A stretch of 64,000 nucleotides of DNA from Cystobacter fuscus DSM 2262 (lineage in GTDB: Bacteria > Myxococcota > Myxococcia > Myxococcales > Myxococcaceae): NCBI RefSeq assembly GCF_000335475.2, contig NZ_ANAH02000074.1, forward strand, positions 62,001 to 126,000. Reading direction: 5' to 3'. The notes beneath the pieces were generated by a model that was given only the letters and a program-made list of their open reading frames with translations, was not told the DNA's origin and did no database searches. Below are positions 63,234 to 64,000 of this stretch, in pieces (the stretch's first letter is position 1; every line of letters begins with the position of its first letter). The translations under genes and the position numbers were made by a program.

Positions 63234-64000
63234 TCAGGTGGCATCCGCCACGCGGCCCGAGGCGCGGCGAATGGAGTCGATGAGGGAGTCGGCGGTGAGC
63301 AGCTCGCTGAGCACCTCGGGCTTGCCTGGCGCGGAGGGACTCACCAGCAGGTACATGGGGACGCCCGCGCGGCCGAACGCGGCGAGCTTCGCGCTGATGG
63401 CCTCGTCACGCCGCGTCCAGTCCGCCACGAAGAAGGCCACGTTGTGCTGGGCGAAGGCGGCGCGCACGTCCTCGCGCTGCAGCACGGTGCGCTCGTTGAA
63501 CTTGCAGGTGAGGCACCAGTCGGCGGTGAAGTCGATGAAGACGGGCTGGCCGGCCGCGAGCGCCGCGGCCACCGCCTCCTCGCTCCACGCCTGGGCCGAG
63601 GCCTCCCTGGGCGCCGAGCCACGCAGCTCCTCGAAGCGCAGGAACCCGGCGCCGCCTCCGACGAGCAGCGCCACCACCGCCACCAGGCCCACCACCTTGC
63701 GCCCACCGGTGGAGTCCTGCAGGAGGCCGTAGATCCACGCGCCCAGCGCCACCACGGTGAGGAAGGCGAGCAGCCGCGCCATGCCGTCCACGCCCGCGAG
63801 CCCGCCCATCACCCACACGAGCCACACCGTGGTGGCCAGGAGCGCGAAGCCGAGCAGCTTCTTGCCGTGCTCCATCCACGGGCCGGGCTTGGGCAGGCGT
63901 TTGGCGAGCCCCGGCACGAGCACCAGCAGGCAGAAGGGGAGCGCGAGGCCCAGTCCCATGAAGAAGAAGGTGGCGAGGACGGTGGCGGGCCCCTGCGCGA
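63234..64000 (-). CDS. DsbD/ScsB-like thiol:disulfide interchange protein (3' part, runs off window)
   Basis: The C-terminal part of a longer protein, cut by the window edge at 64000; the frame is open beyond it. It shows membrane helices (GLGLALPFCLLVLVPGLAKR; LLGFALLATTVWLVWVMGG; LLAFLTVVALGAWIYGLL) including the LPKPG.WM segment typical of DsbD. A C-terminal thioredoxin domain follows with the active site TADWCLTCKFNE (C-x2-C) and cis-Pro loop GVPMYLLV. Function: carries electrons from cytoplasmic thioredoxin across the inner membrane to periplasmic thiol proteins, such as the redoxin encoded next. Confidence 0.88.
   Translation of the reverse strand, partial: AQGPATVLATFFFMGLGLALPFCLLVLVPGLAKRLPKPGPWMEHGKKLLGFALLATTVWLVWVMGGLAGVDGMARLLAFLTVVALGAWIYGLLQDSTGGRKVVGLVAVVALLVGGGAGFLRFEELRGSAPREASAQAWSEEAVAAALAAGQPVFIDFTADWCLTCKFNERTVLQREDVRAAFAQHNVAFFVADWTRRDEAISAKLAAFGRAGVPMYLLVSPSAPGKPEVLSELLTADSLIDSIRRASGRVADAT

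Overview
The window is high-GC (around 70 percent by eye), densely coded bacterial DNA that looks like a myxobacterium of the Cystobacterineae (Archangium, Cystobacter, Melittangium type). This rests on the gene content: a Ser/Thr kinase with a C-terminal DUF4388-like domain, a TonB-like protein with (EP)n and glycine-rich linkers next to a large TonB-dependent receptor, many lipoproteins, RHS toxins, and a putative secreted M4 protease with no signal peptide. The genus cannot be fixed from sequence alone. No rRNA, tRNA, CRISPR array, insertion sequence or prophage was seen.

Layout. 1-12.8 kb is mostly chromosomal housekeeping: an XRE regulator; a translationally coupled trio (membrane protein, LtaS/sulfatase-type enzyme, ATP-grasp enzyme); a stand-alone 5'-3' exonuclease; a GNAT; an esterase; a GlsB-type membrane protein; bioA; a FemAB-like acyltransferase; a SUFU-domain protein; a YCF48-like propeller; and an outer-membrane beta-barrel. 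13-20 kb holds a Crp/Fnr regulator and a five-gene cluster: zinc-ribbon protein, coiled-coil protein, Ser/Thr kinase, Hsp70-like chaperone and J-domain/TPR protein. 20-25 kb is a TonB module: tonB-like gene, lipoprotein and TonB-dependent receptor.

25-36.3 kb is the main accessory island. A 1517-residue lipoprotein is followed, after a terminator-like hairpin, by a 2038-residue SpvB/RHS protein with a Hint domain and a C-terminal toxin-like domain. A small, probable immunity gene overlaps the end of the RHS gene. A phospholipase D-like lipoprotein and a sterol-desaturase-like enzyme follow on the other strand. 38.9-46 kb reads leftward: radical SAM protein, UdgX/DUF4130 protein, SNF2 helicase, then four small genes, at least one Imm50-like, that resemble orphan immunity genes. 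46.2-48.7 kb has an acetaldehyde-dehydrogenase/DUF779 pair and a SpoIIAA-like protein.

48.7-52.7 kb holds an alpha-helical Gln/Ala-rich protein and an M4 metalloprotease, neither with a Sec signal, sharing a TGGTGACAAC element upstream, plus a small membrane protein that resembles an isolated kinase N-lobe. 52.7-59.5 kb is a tandem triplication of RCC1-repeat lipoproteins (14, 13 and 14 repeats) separated by related hairpins. 59.5-61.2 kb holds a gene broken by a one-base frameshift in a C7 run. The window ends with a Tat-exported Gfo/Idh/MocA oxidoreductase, a periplasmic thioredoxin-like protein and the 3' part of a DsbD-like gene that runs off the right edge.

The best candidates for something undescribed are the lipoprotein/RHS-Hint/immunity cassette, the radical SAM-UdgX-SNF2 run with its immunity-like tail, and the RCC1 lipoprotein triplet.
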